NCBI GenBank assembly: GCA_023666945.1 | Contig: JAMPAY010000005.1 | Location: forward strand, 62,001-126,000 | Reading direction: 5' to 3' | From: Paludibacter sp. | GTDB lineage: Bacteria > Bacteroidota > Bacteroidia > Bacteroidales > Paludibacteraceae | Length of the DNA: 64,000 nucleotides | Program-made: the position numbers and the translations under genes | Part shown: positions 34,911 to 43,741 of the stretch, piece by piece | How the letters are laid out: each line of letters starts with the position of its first letter | How positions within the stretch are numbered: the stretch's first letter is position 1 | Notes under the pieces: model-generated | What the model saw: only the letters and a program-made list of their open reading frames with translations | Told to the model about the DNA's origin: nothing | Database searches by the model: none

Positions 34911-37289
34911 TTAATTGTTATTGATAACTAATGTAGCCGATTTTAGCCCTTTTGCAGTGGCAGTAAGTGTTCCGGTTCCTTGCACTATGGCTGTCAGTTG
35001 TCCGCAGAATGCAGGGTGTTGTGGTTGGTGAAACAGATATGTACAGGTAGCATCACCGTTGGCTGCCGCACGAAATTCACCTGTTCCGCTTACCTTGAAA
35101 TGAACAAGATTGTCAGCCATAGGACATAAGTTACCGTCTTTGTCTACAATACGAACATTGATGTAGTTGAGGTCTTCTGATATGAAATCAGCCCTTAACT
35201 CAATGTGGTGTGGTTTGCCGGCTGTGCGTACAATGGTCTGTCCTGTGGTAGTTACGGCTTTCAGTTCACCGGCTTCATAAGGTACGTTGTCCCATATGAG
35301 TCGATAACGTCGTTGCACTCCCCATGCAGTATCTTGTGCTGCTTCTGTTGCTGTGAGTTTGTGTTGCTTGCCTAAACTTTTTCCATTGAGAAACAATTCT
35401 GCTTCCGGTGCATCGGTATATACAAAGACGGGTACTGTATCACCCGATTGCCAATTCCAATGGGGGAGAATGTGTAAAGTATGTTGCCGATTGTTCCATT
35501 GAGATCTATAGAGCCAATATCGGTCTTTCGGAATGGATGCAAGGTCGATAATGCCAAAGTAAGAAGAATGGCTTGGCCATGCATCGGTATCATAGGGAGA
35601 AGGTTCACCCAAATAATCGAAACCTGTCCATACAAATTGTCCGATAGTCCATGGATAATCATCCTGAAGTGCAAAATCCTCATCAGGCAAATTGCTCCAG
35701 GCACAATATTCTACATCGTAAGCCGATGATTGGTTATCGGTATATTTTGCATCTGCTTGTTTTCTTACCGGCAGTTTGTATATACCGCGGCTGGATACTG
35801 TAGATGCGGTTTCCGATCCCAATACGAGTCGTTGAGGGGTGCGGTTATAAGCCTCTTGATATCGGAAAGTACGGTAGTTGAGTCCGACCACTTCTATTAC
35901 ACTTGCAAAGCCGTTTTCCAATACGCAACTTACTTGGTCCATTCCGCAAGTGATGGGGCGTGTACCGTCTTCGCGTTGACAGATATTTTGCAGAAACAAT
36001 GCTACACGATAACCGTCAGCGCTACATTGTGTCGGCACTTCGTTGCCGATACTCCACATCACTACCGACGGATTGTTGCGGAAATGATGCAGCATATTCA
36101 CCATATCGGCTTCCGCCCATTCATGAAAATAGCGATGATAGCCGTTTTTGCATTTGGCTACATCCCATTCATCGAAAGGCTCAACCATCATCATAAAGCC
36201 CATCTCGTCACATAGTTCTACCAGTTCGGGAGCAGGCATGTTGTGCGATGTACGAATAGCATCGCATCCCATCTCCTGCAGCATTTGTAATTGATGACGT
36301 AATGCCGATTTGTTTACGGCAGCCCCTAACGGTCCAAGGTCATGATGATTGCATACGCCTTTGAATTTACGCACTTTTCCGTTGAGCAAAAAGCCGACAT
36401 TGGGAACAATCTCAATGCTACGAATACCGAAACGGGTAGAGTAGGTATCTTGTAGTTGATTGTCGCAATATATATACGATACGGCTTCATACAGATTGGG
36501 CGTTTCAGGTGCCCACAATTGCGGATTGGTAATGCTGAAATTTTGTTCTATGGGCAATTGATGTCGTATATGATAGGTATTATCTAACGAATCAACCGTT
36601 ATACCTTGATAACGAATGTGTGTTACGATGCGAACAGTTCTGTTTGTACAATTATCTATAGTTGTTTGTATCCGTATGCTTGCCATTTCCTGACTTACAT
36701 AGGGGGTGGTAATGTGTGTACCCCAAATCGGAACGTGTACGTCAGCAGTTTCTACCAGATGTACATTTCTGAACAATCCGGCACCCGGATACCAACGTGA
36801 TGACTCCGGCAGATTCTGTAATCGTACCCACACTTCGTTGTTGTCAGGGCGCAGATAGGGAGTTATGTCCACATGGAAGGCATTGTAGCCATATGCCCAA
36901 AATATAACTTTGTGTCCGTTGATATATACCTCTGCTTCGCTCATGGCACCGTCAAACAGTAATTCGGTGTGCTGATATTGCAGAGTGGGCAAGGTGGTTT
37001 TATACCATGCGGCACCAATGTATGGAAGCCCACCGGTTCGCCCGGTCTTGGCAGTGGCAGTTGTCTCAAAGTTTTGTGTAATGGCAACAGTTTGTAAATC
37101 GTTATTGCGATCAAACGGTCCTGCTATGGCCCAATCGTGTGGAACGCATACTTGTTTCCAACCCTGCTGAGGTAGTATGTGTAAGTCGGTCTCTTTGGCA
37201 AATTCCCATTGTGTGAGCAAGGTTTCTTGTCGTTGGGCTACGCATGTTGCTGCAAGCAGAAGCATGAAACCGATTAGCGTGTTTTTCAT
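34911..37289 (-). CDS. GH2 beta-galactosidase, secreted
   Basis: 792 residues with a signal peptide (about 1-18). N-terminal sugar-binding jellyroll (about 40-180), immunoglobulin-like domain (about 185-285), TIM barrel (about 290-580) and two C-terminal beta domains. The acid/base Glu is in WSIGNEVP and the nucleophile Glu in VLGSETAST, both complete. Within the GH2 family the type is beta-galactosidase; beside a GH53 endo-galactanase it most likely removes galactose from galacto-oligosaccharides. It follows GH53 after 73 bases in the same operon. Confidence 0.88.
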   Translation of the reverse strand: MKNTLIGFMLLLAATCVAQRQETLLTQWEFAKETDLHILPQQGWKQVCVPHDWAIAGPFDRNNDLQTVAITQNFETTATAKTGRTGGLPYIGAAWYKTTLPTLQYQHTELLFDGAMSEAEVYINGHKVIFWAYGYNAFHVDITPYLRPDNNEVWVRLQNLPESSRWYPGAGLFRNVHLVETADVHVPIWGTHITTPYVSQEMASIRIQTTIDNCTNRTVRIVTHIRYQGITVDSLDNTYHIRHQLPIEQNFSITNPQLWAPETPNLYEAVSYIYCDNQLQDTYSTRFGIRSIEIVPNVGFLLNGKVRKFKGVCNHHDLGPLGAAVNKSALRHQLQMLQEMGCDAIRTSHNMPAPELVELCDEMGFMMMVEPFDEWDVAKCKNGYHRYFHEWAEADMVNMLHHFRNNPSVVMWSIGNEVPTQCSADGYRVALFLQNICQREDGTRPITCGMDQVSCVLENGFASVIEVVGLNYRTFRYQEAYNRTPQRLVLGSETASTVSSRGIYKLPVRKQADAKYTDNQSSAYDVEYCAWSNLPDEDFALQDDYPWTIGQFVWTGFDYLGEPSPYDTDAWPSHSSYFGIIDLASIPKDRYWLYRSQWNNRQHTLHILPHWNWQSGDTVPVFVYTDAPEAELFLNGKSLGKQHKLTATEAAQDTAWGVQRRYRLIWDNVPYEAGELKAVTTTGQTIVRTAGKPHHIELRADFISEDLNYINVRIVDKDGNLCPMADNLVHFKVSGTGEFRAAANGDATCTYLFHQPQHPAFCGQLTAIVQGTGTLTATAKGLKSATLVINNN

Positions 37290-37362
37290 AAAGTGTAGGC
37301 TATCTTGGTGAGTTACAAAAGGGCATCCCTGAATATATTCTGTTCTGTACTATTGATAACTA

Positions 37363-38436
37363 TTATTGGTGTTGTTGCCCTAATAGCAGTTTGAGTGCTT
37401 GTGCCGGTTTTCCTTGGTTGGTAAATGCGCCCATGTTATAGGCTCCCCAACCCAACGGAATATACTCGGCAGGTCTCCATTCGTTATATACTTGCGGCTC
37501 CCAATAGAATACACCGGCGCAATCTTCCAAAACGCATACTTTGTCGATAAAGTCTTGCATTACGGCAGCAGCCAATGTGACGTTATCGGCCTTGGCTCCT
37601 ACTTCCGCAATCATTACGGGTACTCCGAACTTATCAGCCAATTGTTGTGTGTGTTGGGCGCAGAGAGTATTCATTTGCTTATAAGTTTTGTCAGGATTGG
37701 TTTGCGGATAGTGGCTGAGTCCTATCATATCAAATTTTCCTCCTGTCGCACGGAATCGGGTATACCACCAATCGCGGTCTTCCCAAGCGTTGTCTATATG
37801 AATGATTATTTGTGCTTCAGGGAATACGGCTTTGGCTGCATCGTAGCCGGCATTAGAGAGGACAACATAGTGTTTCCAACCATCTTCCAGGTCGCCGTTG
37901 CTATCCCATAGTTGCCCCATGGGCCAAAGCATACCATTTGTGGTTTCGTTGCCTACTTGTATCCATTCAGGTGTTATGTTTGATGCTTTGAGTGCAGATA
38001 GTACATCGTTTGTATGTTCGGCAATAGCCTCTTGCATTTGTGCTATATCGTAGTTGCTCCACAGGGCTGGAATATCTTGTCTGCCGGGGTCGCAGAAGAA
38101 ATCGGAGTAGTGGAAATCTATCATGATACGTTGCTGCAGTGCTTTGGCGCGTTGGGCTTTTGCCAGCACGTCGGCTTTGTTGCACCAACCTGTAGTATGA
38201 TTTACCCATACGCGCAATCGTACGGAATTCATGCCGATACTTTTCAGCAAAGCGATACAATCAGTGGCTTTACCTGCTTCGTCGTAAAATAGAATGCCGT
38301 CGTGTTCTTGCTCTGTCAGCCAACCTATATCACAGCCTTTGGCAAAAGTGCCTGTTTGAGGTTCTTCTTGAGGTTTCTCAGGGGAGTTGCATGCAATACA
38401 CATGCATGCCATTAGTGTATATAATATCTTTTTCAT
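37363..38436 (-). CDS. GH53 arabinogalactan endo-beta-1,4-galactanase, lipoprotein
   Basis: 357 residues. The lipobox CIAC gives a lipidated Cys16. One GH53 barrel: RLRVWVNHT near 71-79, WIQVGNETTNGMLWP with the acid/base Glu near 165, and MIAEVGA with the nucleophile Glu near 275. It cuts beta-1,4-galactan of pectic arabinogalactan I. The start codon overlaps the stop of the upstream GH13 gene by 4 bases (ATGA at 38433-38436), so the two are translationally coupled. The lipid anchor suggests a surface enzyme, as for other Bacteroidales endo-acting glycanases. Confidence 0.92.
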   Translation of the reverse strand: MKKILYTLMACMCIACNSPEKPQEEPQTGTFAKGCDIGWLTEQEHDGILFYDEAGKATDCIALLKSIGMNSVRLRVWVNHTTGWCNKADVLAKAQRAKALQQRIMIDFHYSDFFCDPGRQDIPALWSNYDIAQMQEAIAEHTNDVLSALKASNITPEWIQVGNETTNGMLWPMGQLWDSNGDLEDGWKHYVVLSNAGYDAAKAVFPEAQIIIHIDNAWEDRDWWYTRFRATGGKFDMIGLSHYPQTNPDKTYKQMNTLCAQHTQQLADKFGVPVMIAEVGAKADNVTLAAAVMQDFIDKVCVLEDCAGVFYWEPQVYNEWRPAEYIPLGWGAYNMGAFTNQGKPAQALKLLLGQQHQ

Positions 38437-40502
38437 TTGTTGGAAATTATGTAGGATAGTGGTTCAATGTCAATGTTCAGATTAGGAATATGCTGCAGTG
38501 TATTGCTCTTGTTGATGGCGATGGTCAGTTGTTCACCTAAATAGATACGCTGAAAACAGAGAACATCATCGGTAATATAGAGTGGCAGATAGTCACCATA
38601 AATAAGACACATATTGTTGCGGCGCAGAGCGATGAGTTCTTTCACTTGCTCGCGAAAATCGTTCTCTTGTTCATTGTATCCGCAGAAACGCATCATATGG
38701 CGGTTGTCGGGATCATTGGCTCCCGCTTCGGCATATTCATCGCCTTGGTATATACAAGGAACGCCGGGAATGGTGAAGTTCAGCACCTCCAGCAATAATG
38801 CCTTTTTGTAGGCGGTAGTTGTGTCGCCAATGCCTATGTTGCGTGTCCAACCTGCTTCTTTTGGATCTTCATCCCAACCCAGAGCACCACCTGCCAACGA
38901 TACAAAACGAGCTTTGTCATGATTGCCTGAGATGTTACCCATCGTATGATGTGCACCATAGGTAGCAAGGCTTTCTTCTATAACGCGGGCAATATCTTTC
39001 ATGCTGTGTCCTTCTTTGCCGAATACATCTATGGCTGTATGATAGATGTTGAAATCGAATTGTGCATTGAGCATGCCGGTCTTCACATAAGAAGATATGA
39101 GTTCCGGACTTCCATAGGTCTCGCCAATCATCCATACCGAGCGGTCGGGCATGCGTGTCTTTATTTTCTTCGTCAGTGTACGCCAATAGCATTCGGGAAT
39201 ATGCTTGCAAGCATCATGACGGAATCCGTCAAAATCAAAATTCTCCAACCAATAGAGTGCAGAGTCTGTCATCGGATTATAAACCTCTGCGCGTTCCAAA
39301 TCCAATGTGGGAATATGTACATCAAACCATGTGGTGAGGCGTTGCTCATCCCAAAGTTCAAAATTACGGCGTCCGTCGGGCAATATCGAATCGGTTACCC
39401 AATCGGGGTGTGCTTGCAGAGTAGGTGACGCAATGTGCATATGGTTGGCTACATAGTCCAAAATCACATTCATATTGTGTGCATGTGCCGTTGCAAGCAG
39501 TTGGCGAAGTTCTTCATCTGTACCGAATCTTTTCTCTACGGATGTTATATAGATGGGCCAATAGCCGTGATAACCGGAAAATTTTGTATAAGCGGGTTGG
39601 TTGCCGTTTATGTCGGTGTATTTGCAGGGTTCACCATCGAAGGCATAGTAGCCCCATGCGTCATACGGATTTTGTGTAATAGGCGAAATCCAAAGGGTGG
39701 TTATGCCCAGAGTATCGAAAAATCCCTCTTCTATTTTTTGTGTAATACCGGCAAAGTCACCTCCTTGATAGTCTACAATGTCTAATACTTCAGGAGTATG
39801 CAATTTTTGTGTATTTGCACTGTTGCCATCATAAAAACGGTCAATCATGAGCGAGTACAACACTTGCGCATGATTGTCATGACGTGTGAGCGGGGTGGGC
39901 GTATCTATTATGCGCATATCTTCCAACGGAATGAGCAAATCGTTGTAAAGCACATTGTCATCGGTTGCATAAATACGCAAGAAACTTCTGCCTGTGTTAC
40001 CATGGTCGGGCAAGGTGAGAAGATACGTTCCGTCTTCTGTTTGCGATAATTGCGGATGGGTGATTTCTTTATTTTGCCAGTAAATGCGAATGGTTGGGTT
40101 GTTTGCAACGGTTGCAAAACCAAATTGTAATTGGTCGGATGCAGACCGGTAGGTACACAATCCTTGTTGATGCGCTAAGGTCGGAAGTACGGGAATGCTT
40201 ACGGAATACCCCTCCTTATAGAACGTAAGCGTACGTACAACGTTCGGCAACGTGTTGTCGGTATAAATGTCAGCCTCGTCACCTTGTTGTATATATGTCA
40301 ATCCATCGGTATGTACACTATCCCAATTGTAATCTGTTAGTTCAGGAAGATAATCCGTAAGGAATATATGGTTCGAGTCGGCGGTTAAATGAATAGGTTG
40401 AATAGGAGTGGCAATTGTCGTTTGTTGCAGAATGGATGCGCTTTGTTTCCCGCAAGAGCAGAAAACAATCGCTGCCGTAAAATACAGAAGTGTTTTTTTC
40501 AT
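38433..40502 (-). CDS. GH13 alpha-glucan hydrolase lipoprotein (neopullulanase-like)
   Basis: 689 residues from the ATG at 40502. I chose this start because it gives a signal peptide with lipobox FCSC (Cys17); an in-frame ATG 246 bases earlier would add a stretch without protein-like character and would span the promoter. Two N-terminal beta-sandwich domains (about 30-235) precede the GH13 barrel: VILDYVANH, GFRHDACKH (nucleophile), MIGETYGS (acid Glu), ISGNHDKAR. It should hydrolyse starch, pullulan or cyclodextrin-type alpha-glucans. First gene of the operon, with a strong promoter and an inverted repeat immediately upstream. Confidence 0.88.
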   Translation of the reverse strand: MKKTLLYFTAAIVFCSCGKQSASILQQTTIATPIQPIHLTADSNHIFLTDYLPELTDYNWDSVHTDGLTYIQQGDEADIYTDNTLPNVVRTLTFYKEGYSVSIPVLPTLAHQQGLCTYRSASDQLQFGFATVANNPTIRIYWQNKEITHPQLSQTEDGTYLLTLPDHGNTGRSFLRIYATDDNVLYNDLLIPLEDMRIIDTPTPLTRHDNHAQVLYSLMIDRFYDGNSANTQKLHTPEVLDIVDYQGGDFAGITQKIEEGFFDTLGITTLWISPITQNPYDAWGYYAFDGEPCKYTDINGNQPAYTKFSGYHGYWPIYITSVEKRFGTDEELRQLLATAHAHNMNVILDYVANHMHIASPTLQAHPDWVTDSILPDGRRNFELWDEQRLTTWFDVHIPTLDLERAEVYNPMTDSALYWLENFDFDGFRHDACKHIPECYWRTLTKKIKTRMPDRSVWMIGETYGSPELISSYVKTGMLNAQFDFNIYHTAIDVFGKEGHSMKDIARVIEESLATYGAHHTMGNISGNHDKARFVSLAGGALGWDEDPKEAGWTRNIGIGDTTTAYKKALLLEVLNFTIPGVPCIYQGDEYAEAGANDPDNRHMMRFCGYNEQENDFREQVKELIALRRNNMCLIYGDYLPLYITDDVLCFQRIYLGEQLTIAINKSNTLQHIPNLNIDIEPLSYIISNK

Positions 40503-40527
40503 GATAATGCGAATTGATTTATGTGTG

Positions 40528-40559
40528 CAAAGATAGGTAAAAAACATGATATATGCAAA
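40528..40559 (-). promoter_or_regulatory. Promoter of the GH13-GH53-GH2-GH13 operon
   Basis: On the minus strand: TTTG (40559-40556), 20 bases, TATCTTTG (40535-40528), 25 bases upstream of the start codon. Confidence 0.82.
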
Positions 40560-40561
40560 TT

Positions 40562-40589
40562 GTGAATGTCCTATATTTGGGACATTCAC
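40562..40589. promoter_or_regulatory. Inverted repeat abutting the glycosidase promoter, candidate operator
   Basis: GTGAATGTCC, 8 bases, GGACATTCAC: a perfect 10-bp dyad. It begins 2 bases upstream of the -33 box on the minus strand, the place where a class II activator would bind. Could also be a hairpin, but it is not behind a gene end. Confidence 0.6.
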
Positions 40590-40870
40590 CGAAATACATG
40601 TTTTTCTGTGGTAGGGCATACGAAATTCACAACCGGCCGACTGTTTTGTGTCAGGCTCTATGTTGTTGTTAATTAGCCGAATAAGATAATCTCTGGTATA
40701 GAGATTATGCGCCCTGTCTCTCTTCATGCTATCTGCTGTCAGAACCAAAGAGAGGTTTTGTATTATCTGTCATCAATTTCGGGGGAAAACTGCTATAGTT
40801 GGATTTTTTCGTTCAATTTCGTCCGATTTTCGCCTATTTTTTTGCGTAACCGATTGGTTCTTTGAACTTG

Positions 40871-40944
40871 TGGAGTATAGCGGACTCGAACCGCTCACCT
40901 CAACACTGCCAGTGTTGCGCTCTAGCCGGATGAGCTAATACCCC
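40871..40944 (-). tRNA. tRNA-Ala (anticodon GGC)
   Basis: Read on the minus strand the 74 bases fold into a full cloverleaf: acceptor GGGGTAT/ATACTCC with the G3-U70 pair that defines alanine tRNAs, D stem GCTC/GAGC, anticodon stem CAACA/TGTTG with loop CTGGCAG (anticodon GGC), and T stem AGCGG/CCGCT with loop TTCGAGT. Discriminator base A. CCA is not encoded. It has its own promoter and no sign of an integrated element next to it. Confidence 0.95.
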
Positions 40945-40961
40945 TTTTGCTATTTGCGCTG

Positions 40962-40993
40962 CAAAGGTAGTAAAGTTTTTTAATATGACCAAA
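40962..40993 (-). promoter_or_regulatory. Promoter of tRNA-Ala
   Basis: On the minus strand: TTTG (40993-40990), 20 bases, TACCTTTG (40969-40962), 18 bases before the mature tRNA. Confidence 0.8.
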
Positions 40994-41231
40994 TTCTCTT
41001 GTTTTTTTTGTCCTGATTAAATTATTTATATTGTCGAATGTCTTGCTTGAATATTTTAATATGCGGTCGTAGTTGGGTGTATAAACCTGACATCCGATGG
41101 GCTTATGCTATAGATAACGAATATCTTATCGTATAATGATTAAGGATAGTGCATTCCGTAATTACTTCCAAAACTACGGTACGCTGATAAACGGCTTTTT
41201 CTAATCTTTCTCGTTTATTTTGCACTTGATT

Positions 41232-41248
41232 GTAGCCGTAACGGCTAC
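41232..41248. promoter_or_regulatory. Inverted repeat next to the GH3 operon promoter, candidate operator
   Basis: GTAGCCGT-A-ACGGCTAC, a perfect 8-bp dyad around one base, ending 5 bases before the -33 box. Confidence 0.55.
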
Positions 41249-41253
41249 TCGGG

Positions 41254-41286
41254 TTTGGAAAGAACAGAATTTCGTCGTATCTTTGC
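41254..41286 (+). promoter_or_regulatory. Promoter of the GH3 operon
   Basis: TTTG (41254-41257), 20 bases, TATCTTTGC (41278-41286). The leader to the start codon is about 110 bases. Confidence 0.8.
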
Positions 41287-41397
41287 CGAGCCGTTTGATT
41301 CTATCATGTCAGACGGACCGATAAGCACAAAGGGCTTATGTAAATAAATAACGGATTAGGGATTGTAATAATCCTATAACATTAGCGTATAAACACA

Positions 41398-43095
41398 ATG
41401 AAAGATTCAACGTGTCCTTTTGTTCCCAATTTCCTGCTGGGTGTTGCAGGAGGGATACAATATCTGAAACTTAAAAAGGTATCTAAACAACCGCAAAAAG
41501 CGAGTGAACAAACCTTGCGTGGCATTCTGGAATATGCCAAAGATACCGTTTATGGAAAAGAACATCATTTTGCCGAGATTCTTGAAGCCGGCACAGCAGA
41601 AGAACTTTATAGGCGTTATCAACAGTATGTACCGGCCAACGATTATGAGGACTTGCGCCCTTATGTCGATCGGCACAAAAATGGGGAAGCGGGTATTCTT
41701 TTTCCCGGTAAACCACTCATGTATGCCACAACTTCAGGTACGGCATCCGAACCCAAGTGGATTCCTATTACCGATGTATACTTAAAGTCGGTTTATGGCA
41801 AGATGACAAAGGTATGGCTGTTTAATTTCATCAAGAATCGCCCGAAAGTATTCTCCGGTAAGATTGTGAGTATTGTGGGTAAAGTAATAGAAGGTTATGC
41901 TCCCGATGGCACTATGTTTGGGTCTGTGTCGGGCGTAACACAACGCGATTGCCCGGGCTTCGTGAAGAAACTATATGCTTCGCCTGCCGATGTCTATTCA
42001 ATAGCCGATTACAAAGCCCGCTATTATGCTATCATGCGTATGGGTATAGAACGCAATACTACGCTTATCGTTACTGCTAATCCTTCGACCATTGTTGAGA
42101 TGCAGAACAATGTGAATGAGTTTTACGACCAATATGTGGAGGATATAGAAAAAGGTACACTCAATGCATCGCTGGATATTGCTCCCGAGATTCGTGCAGC
42201 TATAGCACCGTATTTGAAGCCCAATCCTGAACGTGCTAACGAATTGCGCGCTCTGAAAGCACAATATGGAACGGTTCTTCCCAAGCACTATTGGCCTAAC
42301 TTGCAAATACTCAATACGTGGAAGTGTGGTAATACGAAAGTATATGTAGATAAGTTCCAAAACTCGTTCCCCGATCGGATGTTGCATCAGGAGTTTGGTT
42401 ACTTCTCCAGCGAATGTCGCTTCGGATTGGTGTTGGATGATACCAACAATACGGTACTTTTCCCGCATTTCCACTTCTATGAGTTTATTGCAGAGGAAGA
42501 TTTGAATAATCCGAATCCGCGTTTTCTGCAATTGCAAGAACTGAAAGAGGGAAAACGTTACTGTCCGTATGTTACCACTTTTGCCGGTTTGTATCGTTAC
42601 AACATGAACGACTTGGTCGAAGTTGGTCCTTCTTTTGGCAATACGCCTACCGTACACATGATTCAGAAAGTGAACGGTATTGTTACTATGACCGGCGAGA
42701 AACTGCATGAGCGTCAGTTTATAGAGGCTGTACACGAGGCGGAACGCACCTTGCAAATGCCGGCACATTTCTTTGTCGGTTTTGCCGATATGGAACAAAG
42801 TGCTTATCGTTTCTACTATGAGTTTGAAGACGAAAACACCACACAAGAAGCAGCCGAACGTTTCACCGCTAAGGTTGATGAGGTATTGAAACGCATCAAT
42901 ATAGAGTATGCGGTCAAACGCGATTCGTTCCGTGTGAAAGATCCTATAACTCATCGTTTGCAGCACAACTCGTTTGAACGCTTCAAGGCACAATGTATTG
43001 CCGAAGGCGCACGCGATGGGCAGTTTAAGATGAACTTGCTTTTGCAGGATGAAAAAAGGCATGCAAAGTTCAAACAATTGGTAGTGAACAAATGA
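41398..43095 (+). CDS. GH3 (auxin-responsive) family acyl-adenylating enzyme
   Basis: 565 residues of the GH3 family, a branch of the ANL fold named after plant enzymes and unrelated to glycoside hydrolase family 3. YATTSGTASEPKWIPI near 103-118 is the ATP loop, and FASSEC-like FGYFSSECR near 333-341 plus YRYNMNDLVEVG near 397-408 are the other adenylate motifs. Plant GH3 enzymes join acyl acids such as auxin or jasmonate to amino acids. The bacterial substrates are not established to my knowledge. Its stop overlaps the next start by 4 bases, and acyltransferase and SDR genes follow, so a lipid or acyl-amide product is plausible. Confidence 0.88.
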   Translation: MKDSTCPFVPNFLLGVAGGIQYLKLKKVSKQPQKASEQTLRGILEYAKDTVYGKEHHFAEILEAGTAEELYRRYQQYVPANDYEDLRPYVDRHKNGEAGILFPGKPLMYATTSGTASEPKWIPITDVYLKSVYGKMTKVWLFNFIKNRPKVFSGKIVSIVGKVIEGYAPDGTMFGSVSGVTQRDCPGFVKKLYASPADVYSIADYKARYYAIMRMGIERNTTLIVTANPSTIVEMQNNVNEFYDQYVEDIEKGTLNASLDIAPEIRAAIAPYLKPNPERANELRALKAQYGTVLPKHYWPNLQILNTWKCGNTKVYVDKFQNSFPDRMLHQEFGYFSSECRFGLVLDDTNNTVLFPHFHFYEFIAEEDLNNPNPRFLQLQELKEGKRYCPYVTTFAGLYRYNMNDLVEVGPSFGNTPTVHMIQKVNGIVTMTGEKLHERQFIEAVHEAERTLQMPAHFFVGFADMEQSAYRFYYEFEDENTTQEAAERFTAKVDEVLKRINIEYAVKRDSFRVKDPITHRLQHNSFERFKAQCIAEGARDGQFKMNLLLQDEKRHAKFKQLVVNK

Positions 43096-43712
43096 CCAAT
43101 TTGACACTGAGCGATATTGATTTGCAGGGAGTCCGCTTGGTCGTTTTCGACCTTGACGGCACTCTCTACGATAAACACGGTTTGGCGTGGCGACTGATGC
43201 TTTCTCAATGGCGCAATCTGCTCACACTGAAAGCCGAACGTTCTGTTCGTAAAAGGTTGCGAGGCGTCTTTGTAGGGGATGAAACCCTTTTTTATCAAAC
43301 CTTGTTTGACGCTATAGCCCACGAATGTAATCTGTCGCACCGGCAGGTTTCTGTGTGGTACCGAGAGTCTTATATGCCGGCAATGGTTAAGATATTGCGA
43401 CAATCGTACGAGGCTGCTCCTTTTGTGCGCGAACTGTTGCTGCAACTAAAGCACAGTGGCGTTCGCGTAGTCGTTTTCTCCGATTATGGAGAAGTTCCCG
43501 CCAAGTTAGAGGCCATTGGCTTGTCGGCAAAGATGTTCGACGGAGTGTTTGATGCACCGGCGTTAGGCGGTCTAAAGCCTTGTAAAGAAGCATTCCTATC
43601 GCTATTGCGGCAGATGAATACCCAACCGCACGAAGCATTGATGATAGGCGATCGAGAAGATACCGACGGAGAGGGTGCACGTTGTGTGGGGATGCGCTTT
43701 TTGCATGTATAA
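43092..43712 (+). CDS. HAD-superfamily hydrolase
   Basis: 206 residues. Motif I DLDGTLYD near 17-24 (nucleophile Asp), motif II VFSDYG near 131, motif III Lys in GGLKPCKE near 159-166, and motif IV GDREDTDGEGA near 185-195. The helical cap between motifs I and II is of the C1 type. HAD proteins of this kind are phosphatases of small molecules; the substrate cannot be read from sequence. The ATGA overlap (43092-43095) with the GH3 gene shows tight coupling, so it probably removes a phosphate from an intermediate of the same pathway. Confidence 0.88.
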   Translation: MTNLTLSDIDLQGVRLVVFDLDGTLYDKHGLAWRLMLSQWRNLLTLKAERSVRKRLRGVFVGDETLFYQTLFDAIAHECNLSHRQVSVWYRESYMPAMVKILRQSYEAAPFVRELLLQLKHSGVRVVVFSDYGEVPAKLEAIGLSAKMFDGVFDAPALGGLKPCKEAFLSLLRQMNTQPHEALMIGDREDTDGEGARCVGMRFLHV

Positions 43713-43741
43713 TAAGAAATAAATAAGAAACAATAGAATGT

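Larger units (their letters stand above)
40503..40870. other. Control region of the glycosidase operon
   Basis: 368 bases from the GH13 start to the tRNA. It carries the minus-strand promoter (40528-40559), the inverted repeat next to it (40562-40589) and a small hairpin ATAATCTC/GAGATTAT (40686-40708). I see no gene. A reading frame from 40726 into the tRNA is a known type of false gene (see rejected). Confidence 0.7.
40945..41397. other. Divergent intergenic region between tRNA-Ala and the GH3 operon
   Basis: 453 AT-rich bases. It contains the tRNA promoter (40962-40993), an inverted repeat (41232-41248) and the GH3 operon promoter (41254-41286). No gene seen, and no tRNA-fragment repeat that would mark an att site. 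Confidence 0.7.

Noticed and set aside
40726..40938. 71-codon plus-strand reading frame ending in a GLEPLTSTLPVLRSSRMS-like peptide
   Set aside because: It is the antisense reading of the tRNA-Ala gene; this peptide is a well-known false gene made by tRNA sequence.
40871..41397. Possible integration site at tRNA-Ala
   Set aside because: No duplicated tRNA end, integrase or foreign gene next to it; the flanking space is promoter DNA.
41998..43107. 369-codon minus-strand frame
   Set aside because: It lies wholly under the GH3 gene, which has clear motifs and codon use; the antisense protein has no recognisable family.
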